This document shows, piece after piece, positions 7,280-14,694 of a stretch of DNA of 24,044 nucleotides. The position numbers and the translations under genes were made by a program. Every line of letters begins with the position of its first letter. The stretch's first letter is position 1. The notes beneath the pieces are model-generated. The model was not told where the DNA came from, made no database searches, and saw only the letters and a list, made by a program, of their open reading frames with translations. Source of the stretch: Palsa-892 sp035295845 (GTDB taxonomy: Bacteria > Pseudomonadota > Alphaproteobacteria > Rhizobiales > Xanthobacteraceae); assembly GCA_035295845.1 (NCBI GenBank), contig DATGIF010000021.1, positions 1 to 24,044 on the forward strand, read 5' to 3'.

Positions 7280-8437
7280 ATGGACCTTGTGACCACGAGC
7301 GCCGATCTTGCCGCCGCCTGCGCGCGGCTCGCGCGCCATCCTTATGTCACGGTCGACACCGAATTCCTGCGCGAGACCACGTTCTGGCCCAAGCTCTGCG
7401 TCGTACAGATGGCGGGGCCGGACGAGGCGGTGATCATCGACGCGCTCGCGCCCGGTCTGGATCTTTCGCCCTTCTTCCGGCTGATGGAGGACGAGCGTGT
7501 GGTGAAGGTATTTCACGCCGCGCGCCAGGACGTCGAAATCGCCTGGAATCTGGCGAAGCTCATTCCGAGACCGATGTTCGACACGCAAGTGGCGGCAATG
7601 GTGCTCGGCTATGGCGACTCAATCTCCTATGACCAGCTCGTGTTGCGCATCACCGGCGACACCATCGACAAGTCATCACGCTTCACCGATTGGTCGCGAC
7701 GGCCGCTATCGAAGGCGCAGATCGACTATGCGATCTCCGACGTCACGCATCTGCGCGACGTCTATCTTAAGCTCAAGGCCGATCTCGAGCGCAAGCACCG
7801 CGTCGAATGGGTCGAGGATGAGATGAGAATCCTCACCTCGCCCGAGACCTACAAGCAGGACCCGGCGAATGCCTGGCAGCGCTTGAAGACGCGGGTGAAA
7901 AAGCCCAAGGAGCTTGCGGTGCTGATGGAGGTCGCGGCCTGGCGCGAGCGCGAGGCGCAATCGCGCGACCTGCCACGCGCGCGCGTTCTCAAAGATGACG
8001 CGGTGGCCGAGATCGCCCACCAGCAACCGAAGACCGCCGAAGCGCTCTCGCATTTGCGGGCGCTGCCCAGGGGCTTCGAGCGCTCGAAAGCGGGCGAAGC
8101 AATTCTTGAGGCGGTGCGGGCGGGGCTCGCGCGCGATCCGAAGACGCTGCCGCGGCTTTCCCGTGACAAGCCGCTTTCGAACGGCGCCTCGGCCACGGTC
8201 GAGCTCTTGAAGGTGCTCCTGCGCATGATTTCGGAGCAGCACGGCGTTGCCTCGAAAGTGATCGCCACGGTCGACGATTTGCAGAAAATCGCGACCGACG
8301 ATCACGCCGAGGTACCGGCGCTCGCGGGCTGGCGGCGCACGATGTTCGGCGAACAAGCGCTGAAGTTGAAACGCGGCGAACTGGCGCTTGCCTTCGAAGG
8401 TGGCCGCGTGGTCGCGGTTCCGCACGGCCAAAGCTAG
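7280..8437 (+). CDS. rnd: Ribonuclease D
   Basis: This 385-residue 3'-5' exoribonuclease of the DEDDy family trims tRNA and other structured RNA 3' ends in the cytoplasm. All four catalytic acids are visible: D26 and E28 in 'TVDTEFLRE' (Exo I), D84 in 'HAARQDVE' (Exo II), and Y150-x3-D154 in 'YAISD' (Exo III). An HRDC-type helical domain follows at about 205-285, and the length is normal for RNase D. ATG 7280 is chosen because conserved homology starts there. A TTG at 7238 with a GGAGG four bases upstream is in frame and would add 14 residues, so the start is not certain. It is divergent from infA. Its TAG stop shares the tetranucleotide CTAG with the stop of the convergent ppx gene. Confidence 0.96.
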   Translation: MDLVTTSADLAAACARLARHPYVTVDTEFLRETTFWPKLCVVQMAGPDEAVIIDALAPGLDLSPFFRLMEDERVVKVFHAARQDVEIAWNLAKLIPRPMFDTQVAAMVLGYGDSISYDQLVLRITGDTIDKSSRFTDWSRRPLSKAQIDYAISDVTHLRDVYLKLKADLERKHRVEWVEDEMRILTSPETYKQDPANAWQRLKTRVKKPKELAVLMEVAAWREREAQSRDLPRARVLKDDAVAEIAHQQPKTAEALSHLRALPRGFERSKAGEAILEAVRAGLARDPKTLPRLSRDKPLSNGASATVELLKVLLRMISEQHGVASKVIATVDDLQKIATDDHAEVPALAGWRRTMFGEQALKLKRGELALAFEGGRVVAVPHGQS

Positions 8438-10005
8438 GCGGTCGTGATCTCGCTCTTGCGTCCGATCAGCTTGCCGAGCTGGTTAAGGCGCTTCTTCAGA
8501 CGATCACCGGAAAGCGCGGCAAGCTCGCCCTCAAGCTCAAGCACGAGCTGGCCCTTCTGCACTTCCATCGGCGCGCGCGGCAAGACCCCAGGCATCGAGG
8601 CCGAGGCAAGATAAGCGACGCGCAGCGCCCCGCCGAGAATGCGGGCGCGGTCGAGAAGCCGCGCCGTCGCGAGCTCGCGCAGCCGGTCGGACGGCTCCTC
8701 TTTCCAGCCGACGTGACGGTAGAACACGGCGAGGGCCAGAAACGCACGGCCGGGATGATCGATTCCGGCGAAGGCGGCGTTAGCGATGATGTTGAGCGAT
8801 TGCTCGCCGCGGTAATCGGGATGCGCGCGCCAGCCAATGTCGGCAAGGAGGCAGGCGGCATGACGCAGGCGCTTTTCCTCGGCAGTCTCCTCGATGCCGG
8901 TGGATTCCATGAAGCTGTCGGTCCAGCCGATCAGCTCTTCACCGTGGCGCGGCGAACGCGAGCGCAGGATATTGAGCGCACCTGCAGCCGCGAGCAGCGG
9001 ATCGCGCACGCGTTCCTCCGCCGAAAGCTGCTCGTAGAGAAGGCCTTCGCGCACGCCGAAAGCGGAAATGACGAGCTTGGAAGGCTTGCCGGCCCTGAGC
9101 GCCTCGCGCAGCACGAGCGCGCCATAGGAAAGCAGCGGCCGGCGGCCGGCGGCGATCTCCTCGATGTCAGACAAACTATCGGGGTCTACCCGCTGCACGT
9201 ATTCGCAAAATTCGATGGCGGCATCGGTGTCGATCGAATAGCCGTGCGTCACGTGCAGCGGATAGCCGATCTGATGCATGTGCAGCCGCGCGATCGCCCG
9301 CCAGGTGCCGCCGATGGCGTAAAAGACGCGGTCCTTGAGATTGGAAAGCGCGGGGCTCTCGGAGAGCGCATTGCGAACGATCTTCTTCGCCTTGTCGAGC
9401 GAGTGCTCGGCGCTGTCGACGAGCGCGAGACCGCCCAAGGGCAGCGTCTGGCCGTTCTTGCTGCGGTCGCCCGCGACTTCGATGAGTTCAAGCGAGCCGC
9501 CGCCGAGATCGCCGACGACGCCGTCGGGCCTGTAGAAACCGGCGACGACGCCAGCCGCCGCAAGCTGTGCTTCGCGCGGCCCCGGCAGGATGTCGATTGC
9601 AACACCGCAGGCAGAAGCTGCGTCCTTGATGAAGGCGGGACCGTTTTTCGCCTCGCGCACGGCGGCCGTGGCGATCGCGTGCACGCGCTCGACCTGCATC
9701 ACCCGGCAGAGCGCGCGAAAGCGGGCTAGCGAAGCAAGCGCTTCCTCGATCGCATCCTTGGGCAGGATGCCTTTGGTCGCGACCTCGCGGCCGAGGCCGC
9801 ACAGAACTTTCTCGTTGAAGATCGGCGTCGGGCTACGGACCAGCCCCTCGTAGACCACAAGCCGCACCGAGTTCGAGCCGATGTCGATGACCGCGATCGG
9901 ACGCCCGAGCGGTAGCCGTCCCGGCGCCTCGTCGAGCGACGGCTCAACCGCGGGCGCTTCGACGGACGAGACTCTGCGGCGAAGAAGCTTTGAGAGATTT
10001 TCCAC
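8434..10005 (-). CDS. ppx: Ppx/GppA family exopolyphosphatase / guanosine pentaphosphatase
   Basis: This 523-residue ASKHA-fold phosphatase removes terminal phosphate from polyphosphate and/or pppGpp. The N-terminal domain has the phosphate-1 motif 'IAVIDIGSNSVRL' (D41) and phosphate-2 motif 'VGDLGGGSLELIEV' (D166), with 'GPREAQLAAAG' supplying the catalytic Glu region between them. The C-terminal third has the helical, HD-like domain found in longer family members ('CLLADIGWRAHPDYRG'). Start is a GTG at 10005: no later in-frame start precedes the phosphate-1 motif, so the gene overlaps the end of ppk by 62 nt in a different frame. The pairing with ppk means polyphosphate synthesis and degradation are encoded on one transcript. 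Sequence does not decide between the Ppx and GppA activities. Confidence 0.93.
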   Translation of the reverse strand: MENLSKLLRRRVSSVEAPAVEPSLDEAPGRLPLGRPIAVIDIGSNSVRLVVYEGLVRSPTPIFNEKVLCGLGREVATKGILPKDAIEEALASLARFRALCRVMQVERVHAIATAAVREAKNGPAFIKDAASACGVAIDILPGPREAQLAAAGVVAGFYRPDGVVGDLGGGSLELIEVAGDRSKNGQTLPLGGLALVDSAEHSLDKAKKIVRNALSESPALSNLKDRVFYAIGGTWRAIARLHMHQIGYPLHVTHGYSIDTDAAIEFCEYVQRVDPDSLSDIEEIAAGRRPLLSYGALVLREALRAGKPSKLVISAFGVREGLLYEQLSAEERVRDPLLAAAGALNILRSRSPRHGEELIGWTDSFMESTGIEETAEEKRLRHAACLLADIGWRAHPDYRGEQSLNIIANAAFAGIDHPGRAFLALAVFYRHVGWKEEPSDRLRELATARLLDRARILGGALRVAYLASASMPGVLPRAPMEVQKGQLVLELEGELAALSGDRLKKRLNQLGKLIGRKSEITTA

Positions 10006-12148
10006 GGCCTGACAGACTCGGATTGGTCATGAAGTAGCGGTGGGCGTTGAACGATTCCTCGCCCTCCGCCGGCAAGATGCGCGCGCTGGTGCCGTCAGGC
10101 AAGACCCTGAAACTTTGTTCGTTATCCTTCAGATTCGCGACCATGATCTGGTCAAGAACCTGCTGATGCACGGTCGGGTTGAGAATCGGGCACAGCACCT
10201 CGACACGGCGGTCGAGATTGCGCGGCATGAGATCGGCCGAGGAAATGTAGACGGCGGCCTCGGCATGCGGCAGGCCGTGGCCAGCGCCGAAGCAATAAAT
10301 GCGGCCATGCTCGAGGAACCGGCCGACGATCGACTTCACCCGGATGTTGTCGGAAAGGCCGGGCACGCCGGGGCGCAGGCAGCAAATGCCGCGCACCACG
10401 AGATCGATCTCCACGCCGGCGCGGCTCGCGGCATAAAGCGCATCGATCATGCCGGGATCGACGAGGGCGTTCATCTTCGCCCAGATCGCCGCCGGCCGGC
10501 CGGCCTTGGCGTGGGCGATCTCGGCCTCGATGTGATCGAGCATGCGCTGGCGCAAGCCGCCCGGCGAAACCGCCATACGCTCGAGTTCGATCGGCTCGGC
10601 GTAGCCGGTGATGAAATTGAAGATACGAGCGACGTCGCGCGAAATCGTCGGGTCGGTCGTGAAGAAGGAGAGATCCGTATAGATGCGCGCGGTGATCGGG
10701 TGATAATTGCCGGTGCCGACGTGAACGTAATTGACCAACGCATCGCCTTCGCGGCGGACGACGAGCGAGAGCTTGGCGTGGGTCTTGAGTTCGAGGAATC
10801 CGAACACGACCTGGACGCCCGCGCGCTCAAGGTCGCGCGCCCAGCGGATGTTCGCCTCCTCGTCAAAACGCGCCTTCAGCTCGACGAGCGCGGTCACCGA
10901 CTTGCCGGCTTCGGCGGCTTCCGCCAGCGCGTGCACGATCGGGCTCTGCGAGGAGGTGCGATAGAGCGTCTGCTTGATCGCGATCACGTCGGGATCGCGC
11001 GCCGCCTGGTTGAGGAACTGCACCACCACGTCAAACGATTCGTAGGGGTGATGAATGATCATGTCCTTCTGGCGGATGGCGGCGAAGCAGTCGCCGCTCT
11101 GCTCACGCACCCGCTCGGGGAAGCGCGGCTCGTAGGGCGTGAATTTGAGATCAGGCCGCTCGATTGCCACCAGCTGACTCAATTCCGAAAGCGCGAGCAT
11201 GCCGTCGACGAGAAAGAGCTCGTCGTCGGTCGCGGCGAGGGCGCGGGCGACGAAGGCGCGCAGGCTTTCAGGCATGGCCGAGGTGATTTCGAGCCGGATT
11301 GCGGAGCCGCGGCGGCGGCGCTTCAGCGCCGTCTCGAACAGCCGCACGAGGTCTTCGGCTTCTTCCTCGACCAGGATGTCGCTGTCGCGGATGATGCGAA
11401 AAGCGCCCTGCCCGCGAACTTGATAGCCGGGGAACAGGCGGCCGATGAACAGGAGGATCGCCGTCTCGAGCGTAATGAAGCGCATCTCGCCGGGCTTGCC
11501 GTCGGGAAGCCGGATGAAACGTTCGATCTGCGCCGGCACACGGACCAACGCATTCATGCCGCGTCCATCGTGCATACGCACGAGTTCGAGCGCGAGCGAA
11601 AAACTGCGATTGGGAATAAACGGAAACGGATGCGCAGGATCGATGGACAGCGGCGTGATCACCGGGAAGACGTGATGCAAAAAGTGCGAATCGAGCCAGT
11701 CGCGTTCGCTTTTGGTTAGGTCAGTCCCTTCGACCAGCACGATGCCCGCGGCCGCAAGTCCGCCACGCAATTCGCGCCAGCGCGCCTGTTGCTCGGAGGC
11801 GAGCTTTCCCGCTTCCGTCGAAATGCGCGCGAGCTGCTCGGCGGGCGTGAGGCCGTCAGGGCTCGGCGTCACGACACCCGCGCGCACCTGGCTCTTGAGG
11901 CCGGCGGCGCGCACCATGAAGAATTCGTCGAGGTTCGCGGCCGAGATCGACAGGAAGCGAAGCTGCTCGAGAAGCGGGTGCTTGGGATTGGCGGCTTCTT
12001 CAAGCACGCGGCGATTGAAGCGCAACCATGAAAGCTCGCGGTTGACGAAGCGTTTGGGGCTCGTCGCGAGCTCGCTCACAGGCGGCGTGAATTCGGCGAC
12101 CTGACCTTTGGCCGGCTCGCCCTGCTTTACCTTCGTTCCGGAGGACAT
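9944..12148 (-). CDS. ppk: Polyphosphate kinase 1
   Basis: This 734-residue enzyme reversibly makes polyphosphate from ATP, often at the membrane. The N-terminal domain ('FVNRELSWLRFNRRVLEEA', about 33-51) and head domain precede two phospholipase-D-like catalytic domains. Two histidines are visible: H476 in 'YVHVGTGNYH', matching the autophosphorylated His of E. coli PPK, and H614 in 'LEHGRIYCFG', matching the second catalytic His. Length is usual for PPK1. The C-terminal tail of about 30 residues is Ser/Arg-rich and lies over the start of ppx. The ATG at 12148 has only a weak AAGAGA upstream. A Pho-box-like element and -10 hexamer precede it, together with two short hairpins (12165-12201). 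The gene follows hdaA after 125 bp and probably has its own promoter. Confidence 0.97.
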   Translation of the reverse strand: MSSGTKVKQGEPAKGQVAEFTPPVSELATSPKRFVNRELSWLRFNRRVLEEAANPKHPLLEQLRFLSISAANLDEFFMVRAAGLKSQVRAGVVTPSPDGLTPAEQLARISTEAGKLASEQQARWRELRGGLAAAGIVLVEGTDLTKSERDWLDSHFLHHVFPVITPLSIDPAHPFPFIPNRSFSLALELVRMHDGRGMNALVRVPAQIERFIRLPDGKPGEMRFITLETAILLFIGRLFPGYQVRGQGAFRIIRDSDILVEEEAEDLVRLFETALKRRRRGSAIRLEITSAMPESLRAFVARALAATDDELFLVDGMLALSELSQLVAIERPDLKFTPYEPRFPERVREQSGDCFAAIRQKDMIIHHPYESFDVVVQFLNQAARDPDVIAIKQTLYRTSSQSPIVHALAEAAEAGKSVTALVELKARFDEEANIRWARDLERAGVQVVFGFLELKTHAKLSLVVRREGDALVNYVHVGTGNYHPITARIYTDLSFFTTDPTISRDVARIFNFITGYAEPIELERMAVSPGGLRQRMLDHIEAEIAHAKAGRPAAIWAKMNALVDPGMIDALYAASRAGVEIDLVVRGICCLRPGVPGLSDNIRVKSIVGRFLEHGRIYCFGAGHGLPHAEAAVYISSADLMPRNLDRRVEVLCPILNPTVHQQVLDQIMVANLKDNEQSFRVLPDGTSARILPAEGEESFNAHRYFMTNPSLSGRGKSLKASSPQSLVRRSARG

Positions 12149-12164
12149 TCGTGTTCTCTTAGGT

Positions 12165-12181
12165 AAGGCGTCAGACGCCTT
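12165..12181 (-). other. Perfect 8 bp inverted repeat in the ppk leader
   Basis: AAGGCGTC (12165-12172) and GACGCCTT (12174-12181) are exact inverted copies around one base, 17 bp upstream of the ppk start. Directly beside it CCGCGC (12183-12188) and GCGCGG (12196-12201) form a second 6 bp inverted repeat with a 7-base loop. Neither is followed by a T-run on the minus strand, so they are not convincing intrinsic terminators for hdaA. They may be an operator or a structured leader. Confidence 0.35.
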
Positions 12182-12189
12182 CCCGCGCC

Positions 12190-12235
12190 ATTATTGCGCG
12201 GTCCACATTAACGCCCAATGACAATTCACCCACAG
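12190..12235 (-). promoter_or_regulatory. Candidate PhoB-dependent promoter of ppk
   Basis: On the minus strand three 7-mers occur at exact 11-base spacing: CTGTGGG (12235-12229), TTGTCAT (12224-12218) and CGTTAAT (12213-12207). Against the Pho-box unit CTGTCAT they match 4, 6 and 4 of 7 bases. Eleven bases further on is AATAAT (12195-12190), five of six with the -10 consensus and at the distance usual in PhoB-activated promoters. The region is notably AT-rich compared with its surroundings. The match and phasing are seen; PhoB binding is inferred and the outer units are weak. Confidence 0.4.
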
Positions 12236-12273
12236 TACAAAATATTGATAACAATAAGAAGTCTCGCCCCCGC

Positions 12274-12954
12274 TCATTCCTGCCGGAACAATTCGGCGGC
12301 AAGCTGCCGGTTCACCGCGCGCCCCTTGGAAAGCGCCACGGTATCGAGCTTCGCCACCGTCTCGCGGGCGGCAGCGAGCGAGCGCTCCATGCGCGGCAGG
12401 AGATAGGCGATCACGCCCTCGCCCACCGCCAGCTGGCGGTCGGCGAAGAGCTTGACGAGAACGGCGGACAAGAGCGCGTCGTCGGGCGGCGCGAGCGCGA
12501 CCGCATGCACAGTGCGCAGGCGCGAAACGAGATCGGGCAGCGTAAAGCCCGCGCCCAGCCGCTCCGATGCGGTGAAGAGAAGCCAGGCATCATCCTCGCG
12601 CGCGAGATTCAAGAGATGAAAAAGCGCCGCCTCGTCGGCGCCCGATACAACGTCTTCGACCACGAGCGCGCCGGTGGCGAGCGAGGCCGGCACATCTTCA
12701 CGCGTGAGTGCCGCGGCCGCGACAATGCGGGCGCCGGCGCGTTCGGCCCAAATGGCGGCGAGATGACTTTTGCCGGCGCCGCGCGGGCCGGTAATCGCCG
12801 CGAGGCGGCCGGGCCATTCAGGCCAGCGTTCGACCAGCGAAAGGGCCTTCTCGTTCGCAGGGCCAGCAAGGAAGTCGTCGCGGCGAAAGCTTTCGGCGTG
12901 CGGAAGATCGAACGTCAGTTGACGGGCGAAGGCACGGGGCTCCGGCATGGTCAT
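12274..12954 (-). CDS. hdaA: HdaA, DnaA regulatory inactivation protein (AAA+)
   Basis: This 226-residue DnaA-related AAA+ protein lacks the DNA-binding domain of DnaA. With the DNA-loaded beta clamp it stimulates ATP hydrolysis by DnaA, preventing re-initiation. The N-terminus has a clamp-binding-like motif 'QLTFDL' (Q12-L17). The Walker A motif is 'GPRGAGKSH' (K62), a degenerate Walker B is 'LVVEDV', and an Arg in 'VSRLRTV' matches the Box VII region. Length agrees with Hda/HdaA. The start at 12954 overlaps the perM stop as ATGA; the frame is open upstream only as a shadow of perM. An alternative ATG lies two codons later (12948). It is the third gene of a pgsA-like, perM, hdaA operon. The Hda identity is supported by motifs and context. 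Confidence 0.9.
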   Translation of the reverse strand: MTMPEPRAFARQLTFDLPHAESFRRDDFLAGPANEKALSLVERWPEWPGRLAAITGPRGAGKSHLAAIWAERAGARIVAAAALTREDVPASLATGALVVEDVVSGADEAALFHLLNLAREDDAWLLFTASERLGAGFTLPDLVSRLRTVHAVALAPPDDALLSAVLVKLFADRQLAVGEGVIAYLLPRMERSLAAARETVAKLDTVALSKGRAVNRQLAAELFRQE

Positions 12955-14024
12955 CGGCCGCCGCGCGGCCGGCCGGTATAGAGGGGGCTCGCGAGATACT
13001 CGCCGAGCGCAAAGCGCAACAGCACGCCGACCGCGGCGGCGAGCGGGATCGCGATCAAGAGGCCGACAAAGCCAAAGAGATAACCGAAGGCAAACAGCGA
13101 AAACATCAGCCAAACCGGGTGCAGGCCAACGCTTTCGCCGACGAGTTTCGGCGACAGCACATAGCCCTCGAGAAACTGGCCGATGACGAAGACCGTGAGC
13201 ACGATGATGATGGAAAACCAGCTCGGCCAGAACTGGACGATGGCGACGATCATACCGATCAGAAAGCCGGTGAGCGAGCCGACGTAGGGAATGAACGTCA
13301 GCAAGCCGGAGATCGAGCCGATCAAGAGCCCGAAATTGAGGCCGGCGAAAGAGAGGCCGACCACGTAATAAAGGCCGAGGATCATACAGACGAGCGCCTG
13401 TCCCCGCAGGAAACCCGCGATCGCCCGGTCGATCTGGCCCGCGAGCATGCGGATCGTGTCGCGGTAGCGGCGCGGGAGCCACGAGTCCACCTTATCGACG
13501 ACCGCGTGCCAGTCATAGAGCACGTAAAAAGCGACGACCGGCGTGATGATGATGAGCGAGAACAGCGAGATGACCGCGCGGCCGCCGGACCACAGCGACT
13601 TCAGGAAGGTGCCGAACCAGCTTGCGGCCTCGCCCATCAGGTCGCCGATCGTTTTCTGAATGTCGGGCAGCTTGTCGCCGACGAGGTGCTGCAGCCATTC
13701 CTTGTTCTCGTCCGTGATCAGCTGCTGCAATTTGGTGACATAGTCCGGCAGGCGCTGAAGGAAGGAGAACAGCTGGCTGCCGAGGAGCGGGAACAGAAGG
13801 ATTCCGGCGAGCACGAAGAACAGCACGAACGACCCGACCACGATTAGCGTTGCGAGGATGCGGGGAATTCCCAGCCGCTCGAGACGGTCGGCGGCTGGGT
13901 TGAGGAGATAAGCGAGCGCGGTGCCGGCGACGAAGGGCAACAAAATGTCGTGCAGGAGCCACACGATTAAAATGAAGACGGCGAGCGCGCCGAGCCAGAA
14001 CATGAGTTGGCGTTGCAGGGTCAT
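12951..14024 (-). CDS. AI-2E/PerM family membrane transporter
   Basis: This 357-residue polytopic inner-membrane protein of the AI-2E transporter (UPF0118, PerM/TqsA) family has about seven to eight predicted hydrophobic segments. It has a central amphipathic region (about 95-150) between the second and third groups, and the family segment 'LTFIPYVGSLTG' followed by 'VIGQFLEGYVLSPKLVG'. Members have been linked to export of autoinducer-2 or to Na+/H+ antiport, so the substrate is not known from sequence. It sits 9 bp after the pgsA-like gene and overlaps hdaA by ATGA, indicating a single operon. The C-terminus is a short basic tail. Confidence 0.92.
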   Translation of the reverse strand: MTLQRQLMFWLGALAVFILIVWLLHDILLPFVAGTALAYLLNPAADRLERLGIPRILATLIVVGSFVLFFVLAGILLFPLLGSQLFSFLQRLPDYVTKLQQLITDENKEWLQHLVGDKLPDIQKTIGDLMGEAASWFGTFLKSLWSGGRAVISLFSLIIITPVVAFYVLYDWHAVVDKVDSWLPRRYRDTIRMLAGQIDRAIAGFLRGQALVCMILGLYYVVGLSFAGLNFGLLIGSISGLLTFIPYVGSLTGFLIGMIVAIVQFWPSWFSIIIVLTVFVIGQFLEGYVLSPKLVGESVGLHPVWLMFSLFAFGYLFGFVGLLIAIPLAAAVGVLLRFALGEYLASPLYTGRPRGGR

Positions 14025-14033
14025 CGCGTGCGC

Positions 14034-14564
14034 TCAAGACGCCATATGGCGCGTCCAGGTCACGAGATAGGCCGCCGCCGAAAGGCCCGTCAAGACAGCA
14101 ACAACCACAAGTGCCGCCGGGAAAGCATAACCTGCGCTAAAGCCGAAGCCGTTCGAGGCGAGAACGAGTGCCGCGAGGATGAATTGCGCGCCGGTGTTGA
14201 GCTTCGATACGAGCAATGGATGGATCTCGAGCGGCTGTTCCACAAGCCAGGACACAACAATGGCGCCGAGAATCATGACGTCGCGCGAGACTACCGCGAT
14301 CACGACCCAAAGCGGCAACAGGCCCGCAACCGACAGCGACACGTAAATCGACATCAGCATCGCCTTGTCGGCCAAGGGGTCGAGATAGGCGCCGAAGTCG
14401 CTGGTCATGCCGAGGCGTTTGGCGAGAAAGCCGTCGACCGCGTCGGAAACCGCCGCCGCCATGAACAGCCAGAAGGCAAACAGGATTTGCCCCGAGGCGA
14501 TCGCCCAGATGACGACCGGCACCAGAAGAAAACGGCCGATGGTGATGGCGTTGGGAAGGTTCAC
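14034..14564 (-). CDS. CDP-alcohol phosphatidyltransferase (PgsA-like)
   Basis: This 176-residue membrane enzyme transfers a phosphatidyl group from CDP-diacylglycerol to an alcohol, most likely glycerol-3-phosphate, on the way to phosphatidylglycerol. The family signature is complete: D41-xx-D44-G45-xx-A48-K49-x8-G58-xxx-D62-xxx-D66, except that the usual Arg is Lys49. 'NLPNAITIGRF' at the N-terminus is typical of PgsA-type members. About four to five hydrophobic segments are present. The start is a GTG. It leads a minus-strand operon with perM (9 bp later) and hdaA, and is divergent from purM across 130 bp. Because alphaproteobacteria can carry several such enzymes, the exact product (PG-phosphate or another phospholipid) is not certain. 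Confidence 0.9.
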   Translation of the reverse strand: MNLPNAITIGRFLLVPVVIWAIASGQILFAFWLFMAAAVSDAVDGFLAKRLGMTSDFGAYLDPLADKAMLMSIYVSLSVAGLLPLWVVIAVVSRDVMILGAIVVSWLVEQPLEIHPLLVSKLNTGAQFILAALVLASNGFGFSAGYAFPAALVVVAVLTGLSAAAYLVTWTRHMAS

Positions 14565-14694
14565 GCTTTGATCGCCCCGCTTTTATTCAAGAGATAACCA
14601 TGCGGCCGCGCCCTGCCAAGCGCGGTCTGGCTCGGCCGCTCTTCTTGTTGCGTCGGTGCGCCGTTCGGGCTAACCGGCCTTGCGGGAGGCCGCA

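Noticed and set aside
8713..9729. 338-codon plus-strand open frame opposite ppx
   Set aside because: Antisense to a motif-supported gene with no domain of its own.
10040..11719. 559-codon plus-strand open frame opposite ppk
   Set aside because: It is antisense to a fully motif-supported ppk, has no family resemblance and is rich in Arg, Asp, Glu and Ala, as expected of a shadow frame in high-GC DNA.
12183..12201. GC hairpin as an intrinsic terminator of hdaA
   Set aside because: No T-run follows on the minus strand, and the hairpin overlaps the proposed ppk -10 and start-site region.
12955..13482. N-terminal extension of hdaA upstream of 12954
   Set aside because: The extension lies out of frame inside perM, is Arg/Pro-rich and has no match; the ATGA junction and the clamp-binding motif support the short start.
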